From: Clostridia bacterium | Lineage (GTDB): Bacteria; Bacillota; Clostridia; Oscillospirales; CAG-272 | Assembly: GCA_017456005.1 (NCBI GenBank) | Contig: JAFTLJ010000090.1 | Location: 1-64,000 of the forward strand | Length of the DNA stretch: 64,000 nucleotides | Reading direction: 5' to 3' | In this document: positions 35,599 to 43,716 of the stretch, one piece after another | Layout: every line of letters starts with the position of its first letter | Position numbering within the stretch: the stretch's first letter is position 1 | Position numbers and translations under genes: made by a program | The notes under the pieces: model-generated | Databases searched by the model: none | What the model was told of the DNA's origin: nothing | The model's input: the letters and a program-made list of their open reading frames with translations, nothing else

Positions 35599-35850
35599 GT
35601 GATTTTTACGAACAGATACTATTCGGCGGCGGAAGAAAACGATTATTCCTCCGATGAATTTTACGAAAAAAGTGAAAAAACGCCGCGTGTGCTCGGCTAT
35701 TGCGAGCATTGCGGCTTTGCGATATATTCCCCGGGCGATGCGCTTGTTGTGAACGAAAGCGAAGACCTTATTCACATAGCTTGCTGGGGAGAATATTCGC
35801 AAGAACATATGTTTGATTTTGCCCAAAGGGCAAGCGATGCCGCGTGCTGA
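35599..35850 (+). CDS. Small zinc-finger-like protein at the head of the phage module
   Basis: About 80 residues. A CEHC pair and a later HIAC pair (YCEHCGFAIYS, HIACW) form a likely zinc site; the rest is acidic and probably disordered. No family recognised. The start is unclear: AAAAGGAG (35592-35599) ideally serves a codon near 35608, which is ACG, while in-frame GTG 35599 overlaps the ribosome-binding site and TTG 35551 has none. GTG is given as the nearest ordinary codon. It overlaps the small terminase gene by 14 bases, so it belongs to the module. Confidence 0.55.
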   Translation: MIFTNRYYSAAEENDYSSDEFYEKSEKTPRVLGYCEHCGFAIYSPGDALVVNESEDLIHIACWGEYSQEHMFDFAQRASDAAC

Positions 35851-36301
35851 ATTTTATTCTTTCGTAGCATCAATATTGAAGAAAAATAAAAAAATATTTC
35901 CCGATGCCGCCGCTTTTGCCGAGCGAGCCGCAAAGTATTTTCAGGAGTGTGACAGCACTACTATATTTTCCGCTGTGTGCGCTTCCTGCAAGAAGGATGA
36001 CGGTTGCCTTTCCTGCCCGAAACGCAGAACAAGACCGTATACTCTTTCGGGGCTTTGCCTTGCTCTCGGTATAACGAAGCGGCAATTCAAAGACCTAAAA
36101 ACGAACAAATGTTTCTGTGATGCCGTGGAAATGGCGCTTCTGAAAATAGAAGCGTATATAGAGGAAAGCTGCATAAGCGGCAACCTGAACGGCACATTTG
36201 CGCTTGCTATTTTAAAAGAGCATTTCGGGTTTGGCACGGAAGAGAGCGAAACGGACTTTAAAATTTCTCTTTCCGAAAGAGCGGGCGAATTTGCCGAATG
36301 A
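35837..36301 (+). CDS. Phage terminase small subunit candidate
   Basis: A 154-residue protein whose C-terminal half, LSGLCLALGITKRQFKDLK through SGNLNGTFALAILKEHFGF, resembles gp3-like DNA-packaging small terminases: a helix-turn-helix-like DNA-binding part and an oligomerisation helix. The first half has four cysteines (CASC, CLSC) that may bind zinc, an unusual addition. It recognises the packaging site and recruits the large subunit. ATG 35837 lies inside the preceding gene behind AAAGGG. Its stop overlaps the large terminase start by four bases. Confidence 0.78.
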   Translation: MPRAEFYSFVASILKKNKKIFPDAAAFAERAAKYFQECDSTTIFSAVCASCKKDDGCLSCPKRRTRPYTLSGLCLALGITKRQFKDLKTNKCFCDAVEMALLKIEAYIEESCISGNLNGTFALAILKEHFGFGTEESETDFKISLSERAGEFAE

Positions 36302-37590
36302 AAAACGTGTTTTTTGATATGAAACCCTCACCGAAGCAAGCGGAATTTTTGCTTTCCAAGGCAAAATACACCGCGTACGGCGGCGCGAGGGGCGGAGGAA
36401 AAAGCTGGGCGCTTAGGTACAAGCTTTTGCTTTTATGCCTGAGATATGCGGGTATACGCACGGTTATTATACGCCGCACGTTTCCCGAACTGCGCGAAAA
36501 CCATGTGCGCGCACTTTACGAGCTTGCCGTGAAAACAGGGCTTGCTACATACAGCGAAACGCAAAAGGCATTTGAGTTTATAAACGGCTCGCTTATAAAG
36601 CTGGGATATCTGGAAACGGAAAACGACCTTTTGCAATACCAAGGGCAGGAATTTGATATTATCGCGCTGGACGAAGCCACGCAGATAGGGGAACGCGCCT
36701 TTGCCGTGCTGGCGGCATCATTGCGAGGCGCAAACGACTTCCCGAAGAGAATGTACCTTACCTGTAACCCCGGCGGTGTGGGGCACGGTTGGGTAAAAAG
36801 GCTGTTTATAGACAGGAGCTTTCGCAAGGAGGAGCACCCCGAGGATTATAAATTTATACCCGCGCTCGTATACGACAACGAAGCGCTTATGAAAGCCGAC
36901 CCCGATTACGTTCGGCAGCTGGAAATGCTGCCCGAGGAGCTGAAAAAAGCGTGGCTTTATGGGGAATGGGATGTGTTTGCAGGGCAATTTTTTACGGAAT
37001 TTGATATGAGTGTTCATTCGGCAGATGTGGATTTGCCGAGCCATACTGAACGATATTGTGCGATAGACTACGGGCTGGATATGCTAGCCGCGCTCTTTAT
37101 AGCGGTGGACGAGGAGGGGCGAGCATATGTTTACGATGAAATTTACGAAAGCGAGCTTATCGTGAGCGAGGCGGCGAAGAAGATACGCGAAAAATGCACC
37201 AATGAAATGCTGTTTATAGCCCCCGCCGACCTTTGGAGCAGACAGAAGGACAGCGGAAAGAGCATAGCGGAGCTTTTTTCCGAAAATGGAGTGTACCTTA
37301 CAAAAATAGTGCCGAACCGCATTTCCGGTTGGCTGGCGCTGAAGGAATGGCTGAAAAAAGACGAAAACGGGCGAGCGATGATGAAAATAGACAAAAAATG
37401 CAAAAACCTTTTGCGCACGCTACCCTTGCTTATGCACGATACGCACAGGCCGGGTGACGCCGCCACGGAGCCGCACGAAATAACGCACGCGCCCGATGCC
37501 CTGCGATATTTTGCCTCTTTCCGCGCCGCGGCGGCAAGAAGGGAAGAAAGAAAAACTTTTATGCGCGGAAAGATAAAAAATTTGAATTAA
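36298..37590 (+). CDS. Phage terminase large subunit
   Basis: ATP-driven DNA-packaging motor and nuclease. In 430 residues it has the classical Walker A GGARGGGKS (28-36), Walker B DIIALDEATQ (D125-E126), a coupling motif LTCNPGG (about 155-161) and an RNase H-like nuclease domain with D257 in CAIDYGLD and a late HAPDALRYF. All key residues are present, so it looks intact. The start overlaps the small subunit (ATGA), and the portal gene follows after 62 bases. Confidence 0.95.
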   Translation: MKNVFFDMKPSPKQAEFLLSKAKYTAYGGARGGGKSWALRYKLLLLCLRYAGIRTVIIRRTFPELRENHVRALYELAVKTGLATYSETQKAFEFINGSLIKLGYLETENDLLQYQGQEFDIIALDEATQIGERAFAVLAASLRGANDFPKRMYLTCNPGGVGHGWVKRLFIDRSFRKEEHPEDYKFIPALVYDNEALMKADPDYVRQLEMLPEELKKAWLYGEWDVFAGQFFTEFDMSVHSADVDLPSHTERYCAIDYGLDMLAALFIAVDEEGRAYVYDEIYESELIVSEAAKKIREKCTNEMLFIAPADLWSRQKDSGKSIAELFSENGVYLTKIVPNRISGWLALKEWLKKDENGRAMMKIDKKCKNLLRTLPLLMHDTHRPGDAATEPHEITHAPDALRYFASFRAAAARREERKTFMRGKIKNLN

Positions 37591-37652
37591 GAACACCGAT
37601 TTTTATATTTACGTTTTATACGGGGAAAAACTTTATATACAGGAGGGGTTAT

Positions 37653-39323
37653 TTGAACCTTAATATTTTTAAAAATTTCAAAAAAACAGACGAACAAATG
37701 TTCATGGATACCGAAAGCAGAGAAGCGGAAATAGCACGGCTTTTCCGCGAGGCGGCGAGCGCAAAAACGCAGGTGGAGGAATACTGGCAAAAGATGCGCG
37801 CATACTACAGCGGCACGCACGAAACGGCGAGAAAGACAGGTGCCTTTCTGGCAAGCGTGAACGTGCCGTGGAAGCCGGCGCAGATAGCGGACGGATATAT
37901 GCACGTGGAAAGCCAGGTAGTACCCAAGATGCCCGATTTTGAATTTGCGCCGAGAAGCGCAGAAGACGGCGAAGCGGCAAAGGCGCGCGAAAAGATAGTG
38001 CGCTATATTGCGGAAAGCAACGAAATGGAAGCCAAAAACGCAATGAACGAGCGCAGGCTGGGCGTGCTTGGCAGCGCTGTGTGGAAGCTTTCAGCGTATA
38101 TAGACGGCAGAGGTATGCCGGAAATAGCCATAGACAACCCATCGCCGCGGAATATTTACCCGGACCCGAGCGCCGCGAGCGTGGAAGATTGCGAATTTAT
38201 CGGCTACACCTACCGCATGAGCAAAATGCGAGCACGCCGCGTATTTGCCGCAGATTTTGCGCGTATGGGAACAACTCTCGATGGGCTTATAGAAGAGGCG
38301 CGCAAGGATAAAAAGAAGCGCGAAACGCTGGATATAGATATTTTCGACGAGCGTTGCCCCACTGTGGACGTGCTCGAATGGTGGTTCCGCCAAGGCGAGG
38401 ACGGTGTGTATATAAATGCAGACGGCAGCGCCACAGCGTATTCGCGAGGAGATATAGCTCTTTCTATTCTTATAGGCGGCAAAGAGGTGCGCTATGTGCC
38501 GAAGTTCTGGTCCAACACCGTGGGAGGAAATTTTCCGTTCGTTATATACGGGCGTGTGCCGAACGACGGAAGTATATGGGGAAAAAGCGAGCTGGAGGAA
38601 ATAATTCCGCTTATAGACGCGGCAGACAGGCAGCTTGCATTTGCACAGCTGAATGCGGCCTTTTTTGCAAACGATGTTCTTGTTTACGAGGAAAACGCGT
38701 TTGCGCCCGACAGCTTGCCCGATAACCGCCCCGGTGCTGTTTGGAAGCTTCGCCCCGGTATGATAGACAAGGTTTCACGCCTGGGCGGGCTTACTGCAGA
38801 TAGCGAGGCACACTATGAAATAGTGGAACGATACCGCAAGATAATAAAGGAAACGCTGGGCAACTACGACTATATGCAGGGCGATTTTTCCACAAAGGTG
38901 ACCACAGCCACGGGGCTTGCCATACTTTCGGACCTTGCGGCGGCGAGAATAGGCGCGAAGAACGTGTGCAAAAAAGAGGGCTTTCGCGAGCTATACCGCC
39001 TTTGCGATCTTTTTGCGCTGGAATTTTTCACGAAGGAGAAGACAGAACTCGTGCTTGGGTCGGATGCAAACGGCAAAACGAGCGCGGAGTATTTTGCCGA
39101 ATACGGGTATATACCCGAAATAGACGTGCGCATACATATAGGCGAGGGCGCAGAAAACTCCCGTTCCTTCACGATTTCGGCGCTTTCGGAGCTTGCTTCT
39201 ATGGAAATAACCGCGGAAAACTACCCTATAGTACGCTCGTATATAAGTGCGCTCGACCTGCCTAACAAGGCAGAGCTTACAGAAGAGCTTGACAAAAAAT
39301 ACAAAACCGACACAGGAGAATAA
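37653..39323 (+). CDS. Phage portal protein
   Basis: Forms the dodecameric ring through which DNA enters the head. The 556-residue product has typical portal features: an early YWQKMRAYYSG segment, the wing/stem region with YDYMQGDFSTKVTTATGLAIL near residue 410-430, and a helical C-terminus. Its position right after the large terminase supports the call. Translation starts with TTG 37653, eight bases behind AGGAGGGG. No frameshift or truncation is seen. Confidence 0.88.
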   Translation: MNLNIFKNFKKTDEQMFMDTESREAEIARLFREAASAKTQVEEYWQKMRAYYSGTHETARKTGAFLASVNVPWKPAQIADGYMHVESQVVPKMPDFEFAPRSAEDGEAAKAREKIVRYIAESNEMEAKNAMNERRLGVLGSAVWKLSAYIDGRGMPEIAIDNPSPRNIYPDPSAASVEDCEFIGYTYRMSKMRARRVFAADFARMGTTLDGLIEEARKDKKKRETLDIDIFDERCPTVDVLEWWFRQGEDGVYINADGSATAYSRGDIALSILIGGKEVRYVPKFWSNTVGGNFPFVIYGRVPNDGSIWGKSELEEIIPLIDAADRQLAFAQLNAAFFANDVLVYEENAFAPDSLPDNRPGAVWKLRPGMIDKVSRLGGLTADSEAHYEIVERYRKIIKETLGNYDYMQGDFSTKVTTATGLAILSDLAAARIGAKNVCKKEGFRELYRLCDLFALEFFTKEKTELVLGSDANGKTSAEYFAEYGYIPEIDVRIHIGEGAENSRSFTISALSELASMEITAENYPIVRSYISALDLPNKAELTEELDKKYKTDTGE

Positions 39324-39325
39324 AT

Positions 39326-39757
39326 ATGGAAGAAAACGAAAAAACTGAAACAGAAGCGCCCGAAGAAACGGTTCCTGTGCCCAAAGACGGCGCGGAAGAA
39401 AGCGAAATTTTGCCAACAGCAGAAGAAATCGCAGAAAATGAACCCGAAGGCGAGGCGGCACAAGCAATCTCTGCAAAGGATTTTGCACGTGTGCTTGCAA
39501 ACCCGATGTTTGCTTTTTTCGCACGCGGAAGAGCGGAAAGCGCGGAATTTCTGGCGCAGGAATTTGAAAAGATGCTGGCGGCAGGCAAAAGTACGCTTTC
39601 CGAAGAGGCGCTTATGAAGATGACTCCCAGCGCAGGCTTTTCCGCAGTAGGAGGCGTGGCGCTGTCCGAGCGCCAGCGCAAAATAGCGAGGGACGCGGGG
39701 ATGTCCTACCGCGAATACTATGAAATTATTCGCACGATTCCCACAAGAACAAAATAA
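39326..39757 (+). CDS. Scaffold-like phage protein
   Basis: A 143-residue protein lying between portal and capsid genes, the usual place of the scaffolding protein. Residues 1-60 are strongly acidic and low in complexity; residues 60-110 are helical; the C-terminus turns basic (RQRKIARDAGMSYREYYEIIR), as in scaffolds that contact the capsid with a basic helix. No protease motif is visible. Call rests on position and composition. Confidence 0.6.
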   Translation: MEENEKTETEAPEETVPVPKDGAEESEILPTAEEIAENEPEGEAAQAISAKDFARVLANPMFAFFARGRAESAEFLAQEFEKMLAAGKSTLSEEALMKMTPSAGFSAVGGVALSERQRKIARDAGMSYREYYEIIRTIPTRTK

Positions 39758-39793
39758 ATTTGATATTTTACTTTAAAAAGGAGATTTTATATA

Positions 39794-40711
39794 ATGAATG
39801 ATATTTACACTTGGGCAGACGATATGTACCCGATAATTAAAAAACGTTTCGATGAAAGATACAATTCCCGTGTGAACTTTATTTCCAAGGTGGCAGGAAT
39901 TGTAAAGCAGAATGAGCTTGCTTATGATATAGAAGGGCTCGGCGGATATGGCGAGCTTCCCGTATACTCACCCGATGCGCTTGCACATTCCGATGGCACG
40001 AAAGGCTTTATTTCTACGGTTACGCCTGTGGAACGTGCGCTCGCTTTCCCCGTGGAATACAAAAATGCAAAGCACGACTTTGTTGGTGAGGCTGAAAAAA
40101 TAGGCACGCGCCTTGCGGATTCCGCTTATATGACGGTGCTTGGTGAATTTTACCGTATGTTCGGAAATGCTTTTACCACAAAAGGAACAGACGGTGTTAC
40201 TTGGGCTTCTTCCAAGCACCCGATAAGCACGGAGGATGGCAGCGAAACTTTTTCTAACTTTATGACGAAAGAGCTTTCTGTTTCCTCGATTCTTGCGGCA
40301 CAGAAGCAGGCGAGCGCGTTTGTTACAAGCGACGGTTTGCCTTTTACCTGCAATTTTGACCTTTTGCTCGTTTCACCTGCGCTCGAGGAAAAGGCAAGGG
40401 AAATTTGCGGCGTGGATGCATCTCTTTCCCCTATTGCCAACCCCGAAACGGGTGTAGGCGCAAACCCCGTGCACGGTATGAGCTATATGGTGGTGGGCGG
40501 CGGCAACGTCGGTTTTTCAGACCAGCAATGGGCTGTGGCAGACAGAATGCTTCTTAATGAAGTGTTCAAGCTTGTTTACATCACAGAGCCCAGCGTGCTT
40601 CTTTCACCCAGAGAAAATCCGCTTGTGGCAGATTACATCGCATACGTGGATTTTGCCTTTGGCTTTGGCGATGCGCGCCCTATTATTTTCTCTGACCCGT
40701 TGCTTGCTTGA
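39794..40711 (+). CDS. Phage major capsid protein
   Basis: A 305-residue protein resembling capsid proteins of the HK97-fold class, of the type sometimes annotated as Mu-like head subunit. It begins MNDIYTWADDMYPIIKKRF, contains a central beta-rich region and ends YVDFAFGFGDARPIIFSDP. AAGGAG precedes the ATG. No N-terminal delta domain or prohead protease gene is present, in line with use of a separate scaffold. It is followed by a perfect 32-bp palindrome that should cut transcript level for the next gene. Confidence 0.85.
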   Translation: MNDIYTWADDMYPIIKKRFDERYNSRVNFISKVAGIVKQNELAYDIEGLGGYGELPVYSPDALAHSDGTKGFISTVTPVERALAFPVEYKNAKHDFVGEAEKIGTRLADSAYMTVLGEFYRMFGNAFTTKGTDGVTWASSKHPISTEDGSETFSNFMTKELSVSSILAAQKQASAFVTSDGLPFTCNFDLLLVSPALEEKAREICGVDASLSPIANPETGVGANPVHGMSYMVVGGGNVGFSDQQWAVADRMLLNEVFKLVYITEPSVLLSPRENPLVADYIAYVDFAFGFGDARPIIFSDPLLA

Positions 40712-40719
40712 GTTTTTAT

Positions 40720-40751
40720 CAAAATATCCGTGCATATGCACGGATATTTTG
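40720..40751 (+). terminator. Perfect 32-bp palindrome after the capsid gene
   Basis: CAAAATATCCGTGCAT followed by its exact reverse complement. As RNA it is a strong hairpin ending in TATTTTG; it may act as partial terminator or mRNA stabiliser of the capsid message. Confidence 0.8.
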
Positions 40752-40771
40752 GAATATGGAAAGGATTTTAT

Positions 40772-41329
40772 ATGACTATTGAAAAAATGAAAGAAAAAAC
40801 GCTTTCACTTCTCGGTACGGCAGAGGTGGAAGCAGGGCTTTTGCTCGCTGCGCTGGATTTCGTGGCAAAAAAAGTTGCTGTGCAGGCAAAAAGCATAAAA
40901 AAACGGGGGAAACTCACTTTTTTGCAAAGAAGCGACGTAGCAGAGGCGGCTCTGCCTGCGGATTTTGCCGCGTTTGGTTATCTGCTGGGCGGCAGATGCG
41001 CGTACGCACGCAGTGCATTTGAAATCATATCAGGAAAAATAATCACGCGAAAGCTTGGCGCGGGCACATACGAGCTTATATATTTTGCGTATCCGCCAAA
41101 TATAAGCGAAGCGTGTCCCGAAGAAACAGAGCTTGGCTTTGACGCGTACACTGCGGATACTGTAGCATACGGTGCGGCTATGGAGCTTTGCATAAGCGCA
41201 TGCCCCGATGATTTGCAGAGGTACACACGCCTTGCTACGGAATACGATGGCAGAATGGCAAACCTTCTTACATCTGCGCGCGACGCGGCAGGCGTGGCGA
41301 ACACATTTTTCGCGGGAAGGCATTTTTAG
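40772..41329 (+). CDS. Head-completion-like phage protein
   Basis: A 185-residue protein that I cannot assign to a family. It lies where head-tail connector genes usually sit, directly after the capsid gene. Features: helical N-terminus (MKEKTLSLLGTAEVEAGLLL), a middle with KIITRKLGAGTYELIYFAYPP beta hairpin, and a C-terminal helix. ATG 40772 follows GGAAAGGA. It is the last gene of the module; no tail gene follows. Confidence 0.55.
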   Translation: MTIEKMKEKTLSLLGTAEVEAGLLLAALDFVAKKVAVQAKSIKKRGKLTFLQRSDVAEAALPADFAAFGYLLGGRCAYARSAFEIISGKIITRKLGAGTYELIYFAYPPNISEACPEETELGFDAYTADTVAYGAAMELCISACPDDLQRYTRLATEYDGRMANLLTSARDAAGVANTFFAGRHF

Positions 41330-41331
41330 GA

Positions 41332-41559
41332 TTACACTATTTTTTTAAATAAGTCTTCCAAGGTGATTCCGAAATGACATTTGATTTTAAAGACAACTTC
41401 GCAGCTTAATCGTGGTGGAACAATACCGTTTTCAATAGATGTAAGGCTTATTGTACCTATTCCCAATATTTTTGCCATTTTTCTTTTGCTTAATTTTTTT
41501 GTGTTTCTTAATGTTTTTACATTTTTACAAAATATATCAAGTTCCGTACTTGTATCCAT
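41332..41559 (-). CDS. XRE-family DNA-binding protein (leftward)
   Basis: A 75-residue single-domain helix-turn-helix protein: LSKRKMAKILGIGTISLTSIENG is the HTH and FGITLEDLFKKIV the family's closing helix. It is convergent with the phage module and divergent from the second XRE gene, with which it shares the control region 41560-41683. Expected to bind the CACAA-TTGTG repeats there, one of which lies between the -35 and -10 of its own promoter, so autorepression is likely. Starts with ATG 41559 behind AGAGGT. Confidence 0.88.
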   Translation of the reverse strand: MDTSTELDIFCKNVKTLRNTKKLSKRKMAKILGIGTISLTSIENGIVPPRLSCEVVFKIKCHFGITLEDLFKKIV

Positions 41560-41581
41560 ATGATACCTCTTTCTTTGCTTT

Positions 41582-41648
41582 CACACAAATATGTGTGGCT
41601 TGACTAGATTGTAGCACAAAATTGTGCGATTGTCAACACAAAATTGTG
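41582..41648. promoter_or_regulatory. Shared operator region with three inverted repeats and overlapping divergent promoters
   Basis: CACAAAATTGTG occurs at 41615-41626 and 41637-41648, centres 22 bp apart (two helical turns), and a related CACACAAATATGTGTG lies at 41582-41597. The minus-strand promoter TTGACA (41636-41631), 17 bp, TACAAT (41613-41608) encloses the first operator. On the plus strand TTGTCA (41630-41635) with TAATAT at 41652 encloses the second. The layout resembles a phage lysis-lysogeny switch. Confidence 0.82.
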
Positions 41649-41683
41649 CGATAATATATAATTAAATTAAAGAGGTGAATTAT

Positions 41684-41905
41684 GTGAAAAAGTATGAAAA
41701 CAGATTGAAAGATTTACGGCAGGATAAAGATTTAACACAGGCAGAGGTAGCAAAAATATTTTTTCTTCAACCTACGCAGTATAGAAGATATGAAAACGGT
41801 GAAAGCGATTTGCCGTTAGAATGGGCAAAAAAATTTGCACAATATTATAATGTTTCCATTGATTATATAGCAGGAATAATAGACACACCTAAAAAATTAT
41901 ATTGA
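41684..41905 (+). CDS. XRE-family DNA-binding protein (rightward)
   Basis: A 73-residue helix-turn-helix protein of the immunity-repressor type: DLTQAEVAKIFFLQPTQYRRYENG is the HTH and YYNVSIDYIAGIID the usual C-terminal helix. GTG 41684 is chosen because AGAGGTGA (41671-41678) fits it. The partner gene runs away from it on the other strand. Together they could set a two-state switch, but no phage early gene lies downstream; the next gene is the sigma-type regulator at 42099. Confidence 0.88.
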   Translation: MKKYENRLKDLRQDKDLTQAEVAKIFFLQPTQYRRYENGESDLPLEWAKKFAQYYNVSIDYIAGIIDTPKKLY

Positions 41906-41934
41906 TGATAGGGGACGGGTTTCCCGTTCCGCAA

Positions 41935-41960
41935 GAAAAGACCGCAAAAGCGGTCCTTTT
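41935..41960 (+). terminator. Terminator, left copy of the pair flanking sigma-fusion gene 1
   Basis: GAAAAGACCGC, loop AAAA, GCGGTCCTTTT. Nearly the same sequence recurs at 43686 after the next gene. Confidence 0.85.
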
Positions 41961-42098
41961 CGTTTATGTGTGGTATAATTTATTTAATATTGAAATATTT
42001 TTAAAAATAATTTATAATAATTTTATGATTTTATTAACCGTTTTGAAAATCGTACCACTATATGGGCAGATGCATCTGAAACAAGGAGAAACGAAATT

Positions 42099-43673
42099 TT
42101 GAAAAAACACGAAATTGACGAGAAAATAGCGGAAATATCCAAAAGCGTGCTTTCCTACTGCATGTCGCGCACGAAAAACCAATACGACGCGGAAGACCTT
42201 TCGCAAGACATACTGCTGGAACTTACGCGTTCGCTTACTAACTTGCGCGACGACAAGGCTTTCTATGGTTTTATGTGGACTGTGGCGGATAATGTTTACA
42301 GGCGCTGGTACAAAAAGAAAATGAGCAGAATGGAAAGCGAAATACCCGAAAACCTTGCAGATGCAGAAAATGCTTTTGATGCGCTCGAAGAAAACGAGGA
42401 TATTTACCTTATGCGGCGCGAACTCGCTTTTTTGGCAGGGAAATACCGCAAGGCGACGGTGCTTTACTATATGGAAAACCGCTCTTGTGCGGAAATTTCG
42501 GAAATTCTCGACATCAGCGAAAATATGGTGAAATATTTGCTTTTCAAAGCAAGAAAGATTTTGAAAGAAGGTATGATTATGACACGAAACTACGGTGAAC
42601 AAAGCTACAACCCCAAAAAATTGAATATACTTTATATGGGTGAAGGTCCAAACAGATTCAGCGAGATTTTAGATACAAATCTTATAAGAATGAATATTAT
42701 TTGGGCTTGTTATAACGACAGCCTGCGTGAAGAGGAGATTGCTTTGCAGATAGGAATTTCTCTTCCGTACATAGAAAACGATATTGCAACGCTCACGGGC
42801 GCGGGGCTTCTTATGCGCGAGGGCGGCAGATACAGAACCAACATAGTTATTTTCACGGAAGAAGCGCGCGCGGAAATGAACGCAAAAGCCGAAGCTGTTC
42901 AAACTGAAATTGCAGAAAAAATTAAGGCGTTTATCGCAGAGAACATAGAAAAAGTGCGCGAAATAGGCTTTTTCGGCTCGGATATGAGCGAAAATTCTAT
43001 TCGTTGGCTTATAAGCGTAATGCTTTTGAAAGAAGCATACGGAGAAGCTCAAGAAAAGCTTGCTGTTTGGGAAAATCCACCCAAAACAGCATTTGGCGAG
43101 GAAGCGTATGTTTACGCAGAGGAAAATCGCAATCCTATAGAGGCAAGATTTAATACTTGCACGATAGACGGCGGATGGTTCTGCTCTGACATTATTATGA
43201 AGTTTATGGATTGGTTGCCGAATAAGAACGGACACCACAGCGATTTTTACAACAAGCCCAATTTTGTGAGGGTTTACGAAAAGCTCGCACGCGGTATAGC
43301 ACCGGAGAATAACGAATTTGAAATGCAGATAGTGGCGGAGCTTATAAAGCGCGGTTATGCATATAAATCTGACGGTAAAATATGCGTATCTATGCCTGTT
43401 TTTACGAAAGCACAGCATAGAAAAATGATAGAACTCCTTCTCCCTGTAGTGCAGGAAATTTCGGCGCTTGACATAAAAACAGTAGACGAAATAGAAGCCG
43501 TGCTGAAAAATCACACGCCTACACACCTCAAAAAGCAGGTTCGCAACATCTGCGCCATAAGCATTTTCGATACTTGCGTAGGCGTGCCCGCAAAAATGTT
43601 GCACAATGAAGGCTACCTTTCCGACGATTGGCACACGCATGAAATCGCTACAAGCTACGTTATTTTGAAATGA
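42099..43673 (+). CDS. ECF-type sigma factor fused to a long winged-helix/effector region, paralogue 1
   Basis: A 524-residue protein. Residues about 14-75 match sigma region 2 (DAEDLSQDILLELTRSL, TVADNVYRRWYKKK) and 108-155 region 4 (YRKATVLYYMENRSCAEIS then KYLLFKARKILKEG). The remaining 370 residues are far beyond a normal ECF factor: a winged-helix-like part (about 205-250, LREEEIALQIGISLPYIEND) and an unrecognised alpha/beta region. It has no membrane segment and no neighbouring anti-sigma gene, so the C-terminal region may itself sense a signal. Start is TTG 42099 behind AAGGAG. An extended -10 (TGGTATAAT, 41971-41979) lies upstream. A paralogue sits at 51395. Confidence 0.82.
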   Translation: MKKHEIDEKIAEISKSVLSYCMSRTKNQYDAEDLSQDILLELTRSLTNLRDDKAFYGFMWTVADNVYRRWYKKKMSRMESEIPENLADAENAFDALEENEDIYLMRRELAFLAGKYRKATVLYYMENRSCAEISEILDISENMVKYLLFKARKILKEGMIMTRNYGEQSYNPKKLNILYMGEGPNRFSEILDTNLIRMNIIWACYNDSLREEEIALQIGISLPYIENDIATLTGAGLLMREGGRYRTNIVIFTEEARAEMNAKAEAVQTEIAEKIKAFIAENIEKVREIGFFGSDMSENSIRWLISVMLLKEAYGEAQEKLAVWENPPKTAFGEEAYVYAEENRNPIEARFNTCTIDGGWFCSDIIMKFMDWLPNKNGHHSDFYNKPNFVRVYEKLARGIAPENNEFEMQIVAELIKRGYAYKSDGKICVSMPVFTKAQHRKMIELLLPVVQEISALDIKTVDEIEAVLKNHTPTHLKKQVRNICAISIFDTCVGVPAKMLHNEGYLSDDWHTHEIATSYVILK

Positions 43674-43685
43674 GGGAACCAAAAC

Positions 43686-43713
43686 GAAAAGACCGCAAAA
43701 GCGGTCTTTTTTA
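43686..43713. terminator. Terminator, right copy; shared with tatD
   Basis: GAAAAGACCGC, loop AAAA, GCGGTCTTTTTT. It serves the sigma-fusion gene and, on the other strand, the end of the tatD cluster. Confidence 0.93.
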
Positions 43714-43716
43714 CTA

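Larger units (their letters stand above)
35516..41905. mobile_element. Head-only prophage remnant or phage-derived packaging module
   Basis: Six consecutive plus-strand genes encode small terminase, large terminase, portal, a scaffold candidate, the major capsid protein and one further structural-looking protein, followed by divergent XRE regulators. Integrase, excisionase, replication, tail, baseplate and lysis genes are missing on both sides: rqcH lies to the left and a sigma-type gene to the right. No attachment-site repeat was found by eye. Codon use and composition resemble the chromosome, which suggests long residence. It could be a decayed prophage, a domesticated particle or a satellite of the capsid-forming kind. 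Confidence 0.75.

Noticed and set aside
41571..41600. Inverted repeat as a phage attachment site
   Set aside because: It lies in the XRE control region, matches the operator word and has no distant direct-repeat partner found by eye.
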